64,000 nt of DNA from contig NZ_CP108393.1 in assembly GCF_035961655.1 (NCBI RefSeq), positions 7,091,501 through 7,155,500 of the forward strand, given 5' to 3'. A program made the translations under genes and the position numbers. Under the pieces are notes generated by a model. That model was given only the letters and a program-made list of their open reading frames with translations. It searched no databases and was not told the DNA's origin. Shown here in pieces: positions 37,449 to 45,999 of this stretch. The stretch is from Streptomyces sp. NBC_01317. GTDB taxonomy: Bacteria > Actinomycetota > Actinomycetes > Streptomycetales > Streptomycetaceae. The number at the start of each line of letters is the position of its first letter. Position 1 is the stretch's first letter.

Positions 37449-37483
37449 GAGGGGGAGACGAGCGTCCCGCCCGTCTCCCCCTC
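37449..37483 (+). terminator. Hairpin after beta-helix gene
   Basis: A perfect 12-bp stem (GAGGGGGAGACG against CGTCTCCCCCTC) with an 11-base loop separates the beta-helix gene from the dehydratase. It may end or attenuate transcription between them. Confidence 0.7.
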
Positions 37484-37503
37484 CCACCGAAACGAAAGCC
37501 AGT

Positions 37504-38601
37504 ATGAAGATCACGCATGTGGAAGCCCATCCGATCCGGGTCCCGGCCGCGGACCCGCCGTTCAGCTGGCGGCAGGGCCTGGCCGGCAGCCCCGCAGTGG
37601 GCGACGGCGCGGTCCTGCGGATCGGCACCGACGAGGGCGCCGAGGGAGTGGCGGTGTTCGCGAGACCCGGCGCGGCCGTCCTCCTCGCCGACCTCGTGGA
37701 CCGGGTGTTCCGGGACGAACTCGTCGGGCAGGACCCGTTCCGGCGGGAGTGGCTCTGGCATCGCGTCTGGGAACTGGACCGCATCCACGAGCTGCCGCTG
37801 CCCGCGTTCGGCCTGATCGACATCGCCCTGTGGGACCTCGCGGGACGCGTGAGCGACCAGCCCGTCTGGCAGCTCCTCGGCGGGTTCCGCGACGCGATAC
37901 CCGCGTACGCCTCCACCAGCACCTTCGCGACCACCGAGGAGTTCCTCGACGTCGCGGACCAGTGCCTGGAGCTGGGCTACCAGGGCATCAAGCTGCACGC
38001 CTGGGGCGACGCCCGCAAGGACGCCGCGCTCTGCCTGGCGCTGCGCGAACACGTCGGGAGCGACGTCCCGCTGATGTACGACGGGTCAGCCGGGTTCGAC
38101 CTGCCGGACGCCGTCCGGCTGGGCCGCGCCCTCTCCGAGGCCGACTACCTCTGGTACGAGGAGCCGATGCGCGAATTCAGCGTCGGCGCCTACCGGCGGC
38201 TCGGCCAGGCCGTCTCCGTCCCGCTCCTCGTCGCCGAGACCTCGGACGGCGCCCACATGAACTCCGCCGACTTCATCGCCTCGGGGGCGGCGACCTTCGG
38301 CGTACGCACAGGAACCACCCTGCGCGGTGGCATCACCGGAGCGATGCGTACGGCCCACCTCGCCGACGCGCACCTGCTCCGCGCCGAGGTGCACGGTTCG
38401 GACATCCCGAACCACCACCTCTGCATGGCGATCTCCAACACCACCTACTACGAGTCCCTCGTCACCCGGACGACGGTGACCCGCGAACGCCACGTGGACG
38501 AGCACGGACTCGTCCACGCACCCACCGGTCCGGGGATCGCGCTGCCGCTCGACTTCGAGTACGGCAGCGCCCTCCACCCCTTTGTCGAGAAGCACTCGTG
38601 A
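37504..38601 (+). CDS. Enolase-superfamily sugar-acid dehydratase (mandelate racemase subgroup)
   Basis: A 365-residue enzyme of the MR/MLE type. LPAFGLIDIALWDLAGR is the conserved capping/barrel junction. The catalytic Lys motif is GYQGIKLHAWGDARKD. Metal ligands are Asp in MYDGSAGFD, Glu in LWYEEPMREF and Glu in VAETSDG, and a general His probably in EVHGSDIPNHHL. Such enzymes dehydrate aldonic acids such as rhamnonate or fuconate; substrate is not readable. With the mutarotase upstream, oxidation and dehydration of a 6-deoxyhexonate would complete a pathway (inference). The ATG follows GAAAGCC. No sugar dehydrogenase or aldolase gene is in the locus. Confidence 0.9.
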   Translation: MKITHVEAHPIRVPAADPPFSWRQGLAGSPAVGDGAVLRIGTDEGAEGVAVFARPGAAVLLADLVDRVFRDELVGQDPFRREWLWHRVWELDRIHELPLPAFGLIDIALWDLAGRVSDQPVWQLLGGFRDAIPAYASTSTFATTEEFLDVADQCLELGYQGIKLHAWGDARKDAALCLALREHVGSDVPLMYDGSAGFDLPDAVRLGRALSEADYLWYEEPMREFSVGAYRRLGQAVSVPLLVAETSDGAHMNSADFIASGAATFGVRTGTTLRGGITGAMRTAHLADAHLLRAEVHGSDIPNHHLCMAISNTTYYESLVTRTTVTRERHVDEHGLVHAPTGPGIALPLDFEYGSALHPFVEKHS

Positions 38602-38630
38602 CACACGTAAGAACGCAGAAAGGCAAGACA

Positions 38631-40013
38631 ATGACGTCTTCAAGAGGTTCGGGAGCCGGCATCCGCCGCACCATCACCCGGAAGGCGGTCGCGGCCCTGG
38701 CCCTGTCGGCCGTCACCCTGCTGGCCGGCTGTGCCGACGCCACGCAGTCCTCGTCGTCGGACACCACCAAGGCCTTCAAGCCGGTCAAGCAGGACGACGC
38801 GTCGAAGATCACCGTCTGGACCGACTCGACCCGGCTGCCGCAGGTGGAGGCGTACCAGAAGCAGCACCCGGACGCGAAGCTCAACGTCGTCACGTACGAC
38901 GGAGGCGCCGACGGATCGACGTACCTCCAGACGAAGGTGCAGCTCTTCGACCGGACCGGCAAGGGCTGGCCCGACGTCGTGTTCGGCTCGCCCACCGACG
39001 TGACCTGGGCCGCGGAGCCGACCAAGCCCGGCGCCATCCCCTTCGCCGCGCCGCTGGACCAGGACCTGGTCCCGCAGAAGACCCTGGACAACTTCGCCAA
39101 GGGCTCGCTCGCGCCGTGCCAGGTCGACGGCCACACCTACTGCATGCGCAACGACATAGCCCAGGTCGTGCTCTGGTACAACAAGAAGCTGATGGACCAG
39201 TTCGGCTACGAGGTGCCCACCACCTGGGAGCAGTACCAGGCCATCGGCGAGAAGCTCGCCAAGGACCACCCCGGCTACCTCGTCGGGTCGGTGGGTGACA
39301 CCAACTCCCAGGAGTCGTACTTCTGGTCCAGCCAGTGCCCCGCCTTCAACCTGACGGCGCCGAACACCCTGCGGGTCGCCCTCGGGGACGAGAAGTGCAC
39401 CCGGATGTCCAAGCTGCTGGACACCCTCATCGCCAAGAAGACCATCAGCACCCAGGGCTTCTTCAGCCAGGGCTTCGCCAAGGACAGCGGTGGCAAGGTC
39501 CTGATGGCGTACGGCCCGTCCTGGTACGGCCAGTACCTGTTCAACGCCGCCTTCAAGACGCCGGCCGGACAGATCTCCGCCGCGGCCCCGCTGACCTGGC
39601 CCGGTGAGACCACCGCCTCGACGGGCAACGTCGGCGGCGGGCTGTGGATGGTCTCCTCCCACAGCGCCAACCTCAAGGCCTCCGCCGACCTGGTCAGCTG
39701 GCTGACCACGTCCGACGAGAACCAGGCCAAGGCGCCGACCTACCCGGCGTACGCCCCCGCGGCCGACGCCTGGCTCGCCAACCCCGACAACAAGAAGTAC
39801 TTCGCCGGTGACATCAGCGACGTCTTCCGCACGGCCGCCGGCCAGGTCTGGACGGGCTGGTCCAACACCAAGTTCAGTGACTCGACCGCCTGGTCGAGCG
39901 TGGTCCTGCCCGCGCTGACCTCGGGCAAGACCCTGTCGGAGACCCTGCCCGCCTGGCAGACGGCCATCGCGAACGAGGCCAAGGCCGTCGGATACAAGGT
40001 GACCACGAAATGA
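38631..40013 (+). CDS. Sugar ABC transporter substrate-binding lipoprotein
   Basis: A 460-residue family 1 solute-binding protein. The signal peptide ends in the lipobox TLLAGCAD (Cys about residue 34), so it is anchored outside the membrane. TVWTDSTRLPQVEAYQKQHPDAKLNVVTYDG, VVLWYNKKLMDQFGYEVPTTWEQY and GLWMVSSHSANLKAS are typical MalE/UgpB-type blocks. It ends in an ATGA overlap with the first permease. Ligand unknown; context points to a deoxyhexose or oligosaccharide. No ATPase gene is present, as is usual for Streptomyces sugar importers that share the MsiK ATPase. Confidence 0.94.
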   Translation: MTSSRGSGAGIRRTITRKAVAALALSAVTLLAGCADATQSSSSDTTKAFKPVKQDDASKITVWTDSTRLPQVEAYQKQHPDAKLNVVTYDGGADGSTYLQTKVQLFDRTGKGWPDVVFGSPTDVTWAAEPTKPGAIPFAAPLDQDLVPQKTLDNFAKGSLAPCQVDGHTYCMRNDIAQVVLWYNKKLMDQFGYEVPTTWEQYQAIGEKLAKDHPGYLVGSVGDTNSQESYFWSSQCPAFNLTAPNTLRVALGDEKCTRMSKLLDTLIAKKTISTQGFFSQGFAKDSGGKVLMAYGPSWYGQYLFNAAFKTPAGQISAAAPLTWPGETTASTGNVGGGLWMVSSHSANLKASADLVSWLTTSDENQAKAPTYPAYAPAADAWLANPDNKKYFAGDISDVFRTAAGQVWTGWSNTKFSDSTAWSSVVLPALTSGKTLSETLPAWQTAIANEAKAVGYKVTTK

Positions 40014-40936
40014 CCGTGCTGGACACTCAGCACGTCACGAACCCTCCCCGCCGCCGCGCCGCGTCGCGGCGGCGGGGAGGGGTGGCCGGCTACCTGTTCG
40101 TCGCCGGCTACGCGATCCTGCTGCTCGCTTTCGGGGTCTTCCCCACCGTCTACTCGTTCTACCTGTCCCTGACGAACGACAAGGGCCAGTTCACCGGCAT
40201 CAACCAGTTCACCAAGGTGATGGGGGACTACCGGTTCGTCCCCGCCTTCACCAACATCCTGTTCTACCTGGTGATGTGGCTGGTCATCCTGGTCGTCCTG
40301 ACGGTCCTGGTGGCCGTCGTCCTGCGCGGCCGGATGAAGCCGGGACTGTCCGCAGTCTTCCGCTTCCTCTACTACATCCCGGGAGCACTGGCCGGGGTCG
40401 CCAGTGTGCTCGTCTGGCTGTTCATGCTGGACCCGGCGGTCAGCCCCGTCTCCTGGCTGCTGGACGCCATGGGCAAGGACAGCTTCGCCGCCGTCCTCAG
40501 CCCCGGCGACCTTCCGGTGATCTTTGTCCTGATCGCCTTCTGGACCGGCGCCGGCGGCTGGATCGTCGTGATGTACGGAGCGCTGAACAACATCCCCGAC
40601 GAGGTCATCGAAGCCGCCAGGATGGACGGCGCCGGCCCGTGGAAAACGGCCTGGCACATCCAGATCCCCATGATCAGGCAGTGGATCGCCTACATGACGA
40701 TCCTGGCCTTCGCGGCCGGCACCCAGCTCTTCGTCGAGCCGCAACTGCTCCAGACGGCCAGCCTCGGCCGGGTCAGCCCCACCTGGTCACCCAACCAGCT
40801 CGCGTACGTCTTCGCCTTCCAGCAGGGCGACTTCAACGGCGCCGCGGCGATCTCCGTCTTCCTGCTGGCCCTGGGTGTCATCGTCGCCGGGCTGCTCGTG
40901 TGGCGCTCGGACATGTTCACGTTGGATGAGAAATGA
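40010..40936 (+). CDS. Sugar ABC transporter permease, MalF type
   Basis: A 308-residue inner-membrane permease with six predicted helices after a basic N-terminus (PPRRRAASRRRGG). The EAA loop reads IPDEVIEAARMDGAGPWKTAWHIQIPMI, the ATPase docking site. It overlaps both neighbours by four bases (ATGA), giving an SBP-MalF-MalG operon. It pairs with the next gene to form the channel. Confidence 0.95.
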   Translation: MTVLDTQHVTNPPRRRAASRRRGGVAGYLFVAGYAILLLAFGVFPTVYSFYLSLTNDKGQFTGINQFTKVMGDYRFVPAFTNILFYLVMWLVILVVLTVLVAVVLRGRMKPGLSAVFRFLYYIPGALAGVASVLVWLFMLDPAVSPVSWLLDAMGKDSFAAVLSPGDLPVIFVLIAFWTGAGGWIVVMYGALNNIPDEVIEAARMDGAGPWKTAWHIQIPMIRQWIAYMTILAFAAGTQLFVEPQLLQTASLGRVSPTWSPNQLAYVFAFQQGDFNGAAAISVFLLALGVIVAGLLVWRSDMFTLDEK

Positions 40937-41847
40937 CCTACACCGCATCTGGCCCACCCACCCGCCCGCAGCGCGGCAAGCCCTCCCGCGCCCTGTCGGT
41001 CCTCGTCGTCTGCGTGCTGCTGACCGCGCTGCTCGTCTTCTTCGTCCTGCCCGTCGTCTGGCTGCTGCTGGCGCCGACGAAGACGGCGGGGCAGATGACC
41101 CACGACTCGCCGCTCTCCTTCGGCTCCTTCGCCCAGATCGGCACGGCCTGGCACCACCTGGTCGACTTCCAGGACGGCGCGCTGCTCCTGTGGCTGCGCA
41201 ACTCGGCCGTCTACTCGGGCGGTTCGCTGATCCTGACCCTGCTCACCAGTGTGCCGGCGGGGTACGCGCTGGCGCTGACGCGGTTCCGGGGACGCAAGCT
41301 GCTGCTGACGGTTACCCTCGTCACGATGATCATGCCGTCGGCCACCCTGGTGCTGCCGATCTTCCTGGAGCTCAACCGGTTCCACCTGATCGGCACGGCC
41401 TGGTCGGTGATCCTGCCCTTCTCCTTCTACCCGTTCGGCGTGTACCTCGTCTACATCTACTTCGCCACCAGCCTGCCCCGCGAGATCCTCTCGGCGGCGC
41501 GCATCGACGGGTGTTCGGAATGGCAGATCTTCCAGCTCATCGCGCTGCCGCTGGCCAAGCCCGTCATCGGCCTGGTCGCCTTCTTCAGCTTCGTCGGCAA
41601 CTGGAACAACTTCTTCCTTCCGTATCTCGTGCTGCCGAACAGCGACCAGTTCCCCGTCCAGGTGGGACTGAACCAACTCCTGTCGTCCACGCCGTCGTTC
41701 AACCCCGTCGCGGGGGCCGGCCTCAACATCACGATCCCCGAACTCGCGCTGGCCATCATCATCGCGATCCTGCCGGTGCTGGTGCTGTTCCTCTTCTCGC
41801 AGCGGACGCTGGTGTCCGGGATGCTCGCCGGATCCACCAAGGAGTGA
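40933..41847 (+). CDS. Sugar ABC transporter permease, MalG type
   Basis: A 304-residue permease with the EAA-like loop LPREILSAARIDGCSEWQIFQLIALPLAKP and six membrane helices. It ends LVSGMLAGSTKE, typical for the family. The stop codon lies in the first unit of a 15-bp tandem repeat, so the gene end has been duplicated downstream. Partner of the preceding permease. Confidence 0.95.
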   Translation: MTYTASGPPTRPQRGKPSRALSVLVVCVLLTALLVFFVLPVVWLLLAPTKTAGQMTHDSPLSFGSFAQIGTAWHHLVDFQDGALLLWLRNSAVYSGGSLILTLLTSVPAGYALALTRFRGRKLLLTVTLVTMIMPSATLVLPIFLELNRFHLIGTAWSVILPFSFYPFGVYLVYIYFATSLPREILSAARIDGCSEWQIFQLIALPLAKPVIGLVAFFSFVGNWNNFFLPYLVLPNSDQFPVQVGLNQLLSSTPSFNPVAGAGLNITIPELALAIIIAILPVLVLFLFSQRTLVSGMLAGSTKE

Positions 41848-41892
41848 TCCACCAAGGAGTGATCCAACAAGGGGTGATCCAACAAGGGGTGA
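41829..41892. repeat. 15-bp tandem repeat spanning the malG-type stop codon
   Basis: Four and a fraction copies of GATCCACCAAGGAGT / GATCCAACAAGGGGT start inside the last six codons of the permease and run 45 bases past its stop. Copies 1-2 are identical, as are copies 3-4, indicating stepwise slipped-strand growth. Confidence 0.9.
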
Positions 41893-41922
41893 TCCGGCGA
41901 GAGGCGAGGAACGCCGGTACGG

Positions 41923-42819
41923 TCAGCGGGCGCTGAGGTCCAGCGCGGCGACCAGTGCGGCGAGCCCCCGCTCCGTGGCGTCCGCCCGCCAGACCGCCCA
42001 GGTGTGGCGGACGAGCGGATCGCCGGTCAGGGGATGCCACACCAGCCCGTCGGGCAGCGGGTGCACCCAGCGCGGCGACGCGAAGGCGAACGTCCGCGGG
42101 CCGTTCACCGCGGCGAACTTCACCTCCCGGGGCACCGGACGGCCCTCCTCGCTCGCGCTGTAGGTGTCGGTGACCCCGTGGCTGCGCAAGGTGGCGATCA
42201 CCTGGTCGTGCCACGCCGGCGCGTCCACGCGGGCGAAGCTCACCCACGACATGCCCCTCAGCCGGTGCAGCCGTACGCTCCCCGCGTCCACCAGTTCTTC
42301 GGCGCGGGCGGCGGTGAGGACCACCCCCATCGCCTCCTCCACCGCGAGCACGCTGTCGAGGGACGGGTCCGTGGGGTGGTCACGTACCAGCGCCACTTCC
42401 AGCTCACCGGCCCGCAGGGCGGTGAGCTGGGCCGTGCTCCGGGCGTGCTGGAGGACGACCGAGGTGTTCGGGTACGTGGCGCCCACCTCGGCGATCGCCG
42501 TCGGCAGCAGGTCCGGGGGAAGTTCCAGCGGCACGCCGACGCGCACCCGTTCGGGCGGCACGGCCGGCCGGTCGATGGTGCTCATCAGCCGGTCGTGCCG
42601 CTCGACGAGGCCACGGATCTCCCCGAGGAGGGCCGCGCCGAGTTCGGTGGGGTGCGCGCCGCCGGGGCCCCGGACGAGCAGCTGACCGCCGACCTGGCGT
42701 TCGAGTGAGCGCATCGTCTGCGAGAGGGCCGACTGGCTGACGTGCATGACGCGGGCCGCCGCCGAGAGCCCGCCCTCGTCGACGACCGTCACGAACGCAC
42801 GCATCTCCCGGATCTCCAT
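41923..42819 (-). CDS. LysR-family transcriptional regulator
   Basis: A 298-residue LysR protein. Winged helix: EIREMRAFVTVVDEGGLSAAARVMHVSQSALSQTMRSLERQVGGQLLVR (about residues 2-50), then a PBP-like effector domain beginning VRVGVPLELPPDLLP. The ATG at MEIREMRAF matches the family start. It is followed on the minus strand upstream by an SDR in the same direction (99 bases away), its possible target. Effector unknown. Confidence 0.92.
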   Translation of the reverse strand: MEIREMRAFVTVVDEGGLSAAARVMHVSQSALSQTMRSLERQVGGQLLVRGPGGAHPTELGAALLGEIRGLVERHDRLMSTIDRPAVPPERVRVGVPLELPPDLLPTAIAEVGATYPNTSVVLQHARSTAQLTALRAGELEVALVRDHPTDPSLDSVLAVEEAMGVVLTAARAEELVDAGSVRLHRLRGMSWVSFARVDAPAWHDQVIATLRSHGVTDTYSASEEGRPVPREVKFAAVNGPRTFAFASPRWVHPLPDGLVWHPLTGDPLVRHTWAVWRADATERGLAALVAALDLSAR

Positions 42820-42918
42820 CGCCCCCGAGAGCCCCTTTCCTGTCGCACGTGGTTCCGATGGCACGTGATCCCGACAGTAGCGCTCTCGGGGGCGATGAGC
42901 CCGGTCGTCGGGGACGAC

Positions 42919-43698
42919 TCAGACCGCGGTGGCGCCGCCGTCCGCCGCGAGGGTGGCGCCGGTGACGAAGCTGGAGCGGGGTGAGGCCAGGAAGAGGATG
43001 ACCTCGGCGATCTCGGTGGGCTTGGCGGTACGGCGCAGTGGCAGCGTCTTGCCCAGTTCGGCGATTCCGTCACCCCACTCGACCAGGACGCCTTCCGTGA
43101 CGGTCGGGCCGGGGGCGACGCTGTTGACCCGGACGCCGGCGGAGCCGAACTCGGCGGCCCAGGTACGGGTCAACGAGTTCAGCGCGGCCTTGGTGGCGCT
43201 GTAGCCCGAGGCGCCCGGAACGCCCATCGACGCGGCCATGGTGGTCACGTTGACGATGCTGCCCGCGCCCTTGCCGAGCATGGCCGGGACCAGGCTCGCG
43301 GTGAGGAAGTAGGTGCCGCGGACGTTCGTGTCGAAAAGTTGCTCGAACGCGCTGACACTCTGGTCCAGGGTCGGGGCGACGGGCTGCGCGGAGGCGTTGT
43401 TGACGAGGATGTCGACCGGGCCGGCCTCCTGTGCCAGGGCGCGGACCGAGTTGAGGTCCGCGAGGTCGGCCGCGACGAAGCGCACGGTGCCGGGGCCTTC
43501 CGGCAGGTCGGCGAGCGCCTTGGCGCCGCGCTCGGGGCTGCGGCCGGAGATGACGACGTGGGCTCCCTCACGGATGAAGAGGCGGGCGGCCTCCAGGCCT
43601 ATTCCCGCGGTGCCCCCGGTGATGAGGGCGACCTGGTCCGTCAGCTCGCCCGACGACTTCTCCTGGCGGGCGGCCGGCTCTTCGTTTCTGACAGTCAT
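42919..43698 (-). CDS. Short-chain dehydrogenase/reductase
   Basis: A 259-residue classical SDR with TGGTAGIG (residues 27-34), NNAS near 104 instead of NNAG, Ser in IVNVTTMAASMGVPGASGYSATKAA (YxxxK) and APGPTVTEGVL. An Arg in SGRSPERG suggests NADPH. ATG with AGGAG nine bases upstream; an ATG nine bases earlier overlaps that site and is less likely. It probably shares regulation with the LysR gene downstream. Substrate unknown. Confidence 0.92.
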   Translation of the reverse strand: MTVRNEEPAARQEKSSGELTDQVALITGGTAGIGLEAARLFIREGAHVVISGRSPERGAKALADLPEGPGTVRFVAADLADLNSVRALAQEAGPVDILVNNASAQPVAPTLDQSVSAFEQLFDTNVRGTYFLTASLVPAMLGKGAGSIVNVTTMAASMGVPGASGYSATKAALNSLTRTWAAEFGSAGVRVNSVAPGPTVTEGVLVEWGDGIAELGKTLPLRRTAKPTEIAEVILFLASPRSSFVTGATLAADGGATAV

Positions 43699-43913
43699 GA
43701 GGGGCATCTCCTGAAGCGGTACGGAACGCCGCGTGCGGTGTCGCGCGGCTGTATCCGGTACAAGGAGCGGGCCGCTCAGGGCCTTCCGGCCTGCCCATCG
43801 GCGTTCCTGCTGGCGGCCATAAGCGGAACGCGGTGACCAGCACACCGAGATGCGGAGGCCCGGCGGCGTGCGGGTGCCGCCGGGCCCGCGCGGCCGGATC
43901 GCGTACGCCCGGG

Positions 43914-44621
43914 TCACGCGCGTTTCACATCCGTCAGGTGCGCGAACACCACGATGTTGGCCGCGTAGCCGGTCTTCTTCTCGAAGCTCCCGCCGCACGT
44001 CAGCAGGCGCAGCTCCGGGCGCCCGGTCCTGCCGTACACCTCCCGGTCGGGGAATTTGTCCTTGCGGTACGTCTTCACGGCATCGACGCTGAACACCGCC
44101 GTCCGCCGGTCCGCCCGGGCGATGTTGACGAGGTCGCCGGGGCGCAGGGCGTTGAGGTTGAGGAAGATGGCCGGTCCGGTCCTGGTGTCCCGGTGGCCCA
44201 CGATCAGGGCGGTCCCCGCCTCGCCCGGCGTGGGACCGCCCCGGTACCAGCCGACCTCCCGGGGCCGCTCCAGAGACGGAGTGCCCAGGTGGCCGAGCCG
44301 GTCGAGACCCACCTGGATGACCGGTGCCTCGATCGTGAGGGCGGGGACGGCGAGCCGTACCGCCGGCGAGGGCGGCAGGGGGCGGGGCGGGCGGCGCGGG
44401 ACCGCCGCCGCCCGCCCCGGCCGCCGGCCGGCGCCCTTCGCGCTCTCCGCGGCGGGCGCGGCGAGCACGACGGTCCCGGTGAACGGTGGATCGGCGGGGG
44501 CGTCGCCGCACGCCCACACCACACCGGTCACCAGCGAGGCGGTCAGGCTCAGCGTGAGGGTGAGGCGGCAGGCGCGGCTCGGCCCTCTCCGGCGTCGATG
44601 TCCGGTGTTACGCGGCGCCAT
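43914..44621 (-). CDS. Class F sortase
   Basis: A 235-residue membrane-anchored transpeptidase. An N-terminal helix (LTLTLSLTASLVTGVVWACG) follows an Arg-rich start. A Pro-rich linker leads to the sortase barrel: catalytic His in ALIVGHRDTRTGPAIF, Cys in LRLLTCGGSFEKKTGYAANIVVFAHL. Spacing and the TCGG motif fit actinobacterial class F, whose substrates are mostly undefined. Its start overlaps the end of the upstream surface-protein gene by 14 bases, so the pair is translationally coupled and possibly enzyme and client. Confidence 0.9.
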   Translation of the reverse strand: MAPRNTGHRRRRGPSRACRLTLTLSLTASLVTGVVWACGDAPADPPFTGTVVLAAPAAESAKGAGRRPGRAAAVPRRPPRPLPPSPAVRLAVPALTIEAPVIQVGLDRLGHLGTPSLERPREVGWYRGGPTPGEAGTALIVGHRDTRTGPAIFLNLNALRPGDLVNIARADRRTAVFSVDAVKTYRKDKFPDREVYGRTGRPELRLLTCGGSFEKKTGYAANIVVFAHLTDVKRA

Positions 44622-45207
44622 GGCCGCGGCGGCGGGCGCGGCGGACGAGGAGCAGGCCCGCGGCTCCGACCGCACCGGTGACGAGCCACGGGGTCAGCCC
44701 CGTGGACGAGTCGTCGCCGCCTTCGAGGCTCGCGACCCCGCCGCCGCCCGCGGCCACGGCCCCGACCGGCAAGGGGAGCTCACCGCTGCCCAGCGGGCAC
44801 TCGACCTTGAAGAGCTTCTTCTTGGGCACCCCGCCGGGGAAGGTCCAGTTGAGCTGGTACGTGCCGTTGGGGAGCGAGTAGTCCGAGGTGTTCCCCTTCC
44901 CGGCCGCGAGCGTGATGGCGCCGGTCAGGGTGGGCAGGGCGGGGGTGGGCGGCTCGGCGGTGATGGTGAAGGTCACCAGCGGGACCGTCTCGAAGTTGAA
45001 GGCGCTCAGGTTGAACTTGCAGACCTTCAGGGCGTCCCCGGTGTTGCCGGCGGGGGTCCCGGCGCGGTGGATCCTCAGGTCCCCGCTGTCGCCGGGAGCG
45101 GCGACCGCGGCCGACGCCCCGGCCAGGGACGCGCCGGCGAGAGCGAACGCGCCGAGGACGGCGGCGGAACGGGAGCGGGCGGAGCGGAGGGAGGGCGACG
45201 TGGGCAT
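44608..45207 (-). CDS. Surface protein with C-terminal membrane anchor, coupled to sortase
   Basis: A 199-residue exported protein: signal peptide (SAAVLGAFALAGASLAGASAAVAAPGD), a beta-rich middle resembling a carboxypeptidase-like or prealbumin-like fold (NFETVPLVTFTITAEPPTP, NGTYQLNWTFPGG), then GGDDSSTGLTPWLVTGAVGAAGLLLVRRARRRG, a helix with a basic tail. This layout mimics a cell-wall sorting signal, but no LPXTG or LAXTG is seen; STGLTPW sits at that place. Adjacent and coupled to the class F sortase. ATG MPTSPSLRS with GGAGG upstream. Function unknown. Confidence 0.75.
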   Translation of the reverse strand: MPTSPSLRSARSRSAAVLGAFALAGASLAGASAAVAAPGDSGDLRIHRAGTPAGNTGDALKVCKFNLSAFNFETVPLVTFTITAEPPTPALPTLTGAITLAAGKGNTSDYSLPNGTYQLNWTFPGGVPKKKLFKVECPLGSGELPLPVGAVAAGGGGVASLEGGDDSSTGLTPWLVTGAVGAAGLLLVRRARRRGHGAA

Positions 45208-45274
45208 GGGAGGCTCCTTCAAGCCGGGATGATTGTCGTACTGCATGCGATCATCTGACTAAATGTCACATATT

Positions 45275-45302
45275 CGACAAAACCCGGCGGAGAAACGCCG
45301 GG
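45275..45302 (-). terminator. Intrinsic terminator downstream of isochorismatase gene
   Basis: On the minus strand CCCGGCG-TTTCTC-CGCCGGG is followed by TTTTGTCG: a perfect 7-bp GC stem with a short T tract. It separates the isochorismatase-family gene from the surface-protein gene. Confidence 0.8.
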
Positions 45303-45374
45303 AAACCGGCAGAATGCCCTGTCTGGCGCAACGGACGGGTCCGCCCCCGCCGCCGCCCTTCCGCGCCGCCCTTT

Positions 45375-45947
45375 TTAGGGGAGGGGTGCGAAGGTGACGT
45401 CCGCCGCGTGCGGGGGGATCTCCACCCCGGCGCCCAGCGCCCATTCGGCGACGCGGGAGACCGTCGCGGCCGGGACGCGGTCGCCCAGGCCGGGCTTCGC
45501 CGGGATGTCCTGCGTCGCGTGGGCGTCGTGCGGCAGGACCACCCGGTATCCCAGCGCCAGGGCGGTACGGGCCGTCGCCAGGACGCACATCTCGGACATC
45601 ACGCCGCAGACGGCGAGCGTCCGTACCCCTGCCTCGGTCAACAGGCCTCCCAGCGGCGTCCCGTCGAAGCCGTCGTCCTTGGTCTTGCGGATCACGACCT
45701 CCGTGGGGCCCGCCGTCACGGGGTGGTGGAGTTCCCAGCCGGGCGTGCCGGCTTCGTCGTCCGCGCCGGCCGCTCCGTCGTTCTGTACGTGGACGACCAG
45801 CGCGCCGCTCCCGCGGGCCCGCGCGATCAGGTCGGTCGTACGGTCCACCAGCCGGGCCGCGTCGGGCACCGCCCCGTCACCGGAGACGAAGGCGGACTGG
45901 ACGTCCACCACGATCAGGGCCTCTGCGTGCGGCGCGGGAGTGTTCAT
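45375..45947 (-). CDS. Isochorismatase-family cysteine hydrolase
   Basis: A 190-residue single-domain hydrolase with the family triad: Asp in LIVVDVQSAFV, Lys in VIRKTKDDGFDGTPL and Cys in CGVMSEMCVLATAR, together with the non-prolyl cis-peptide region GVMSE. Members hydrolyse isochorismate, nicotinamide, N-carbamoyl amines and others; substrate unassigned. ATG start with normal context. A terminator follows. The next gene upstream is a broken LysR gene. Confidence 0.9.
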   Translation of the reverse strand: MNTPAPHAEALIVVDVQSAFVSGDGAVPDAARLVDRTTDLIARARGSGALVVHVQNDGAAGADDEAGTPGWELHHPVTAGPTEVVIRKTKDDGFDGTPLGGLLTEAGVRTLAVCGVMSEMCVLATARTALALGYRVVLPHDAHATQDIPAKPGLGDRVPAATVSRVAEWALGAGVEIPPHAADVTFAPLP

Positions 45948-45999
45948 CCGGCCATGATGACCTTCACCACCGGGGTGCCTCCAGCCAATTTCCCCCGCT

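Noticed and set aside
34137..37934. 1265-codon minus-strand open frame opposite the beta-helix gene
   Set aside because: It mirrors the third-position G/C of the opposite gene, has Gly/Val/Arg/Asp-rich low-complexity composition and no recognisable domain.
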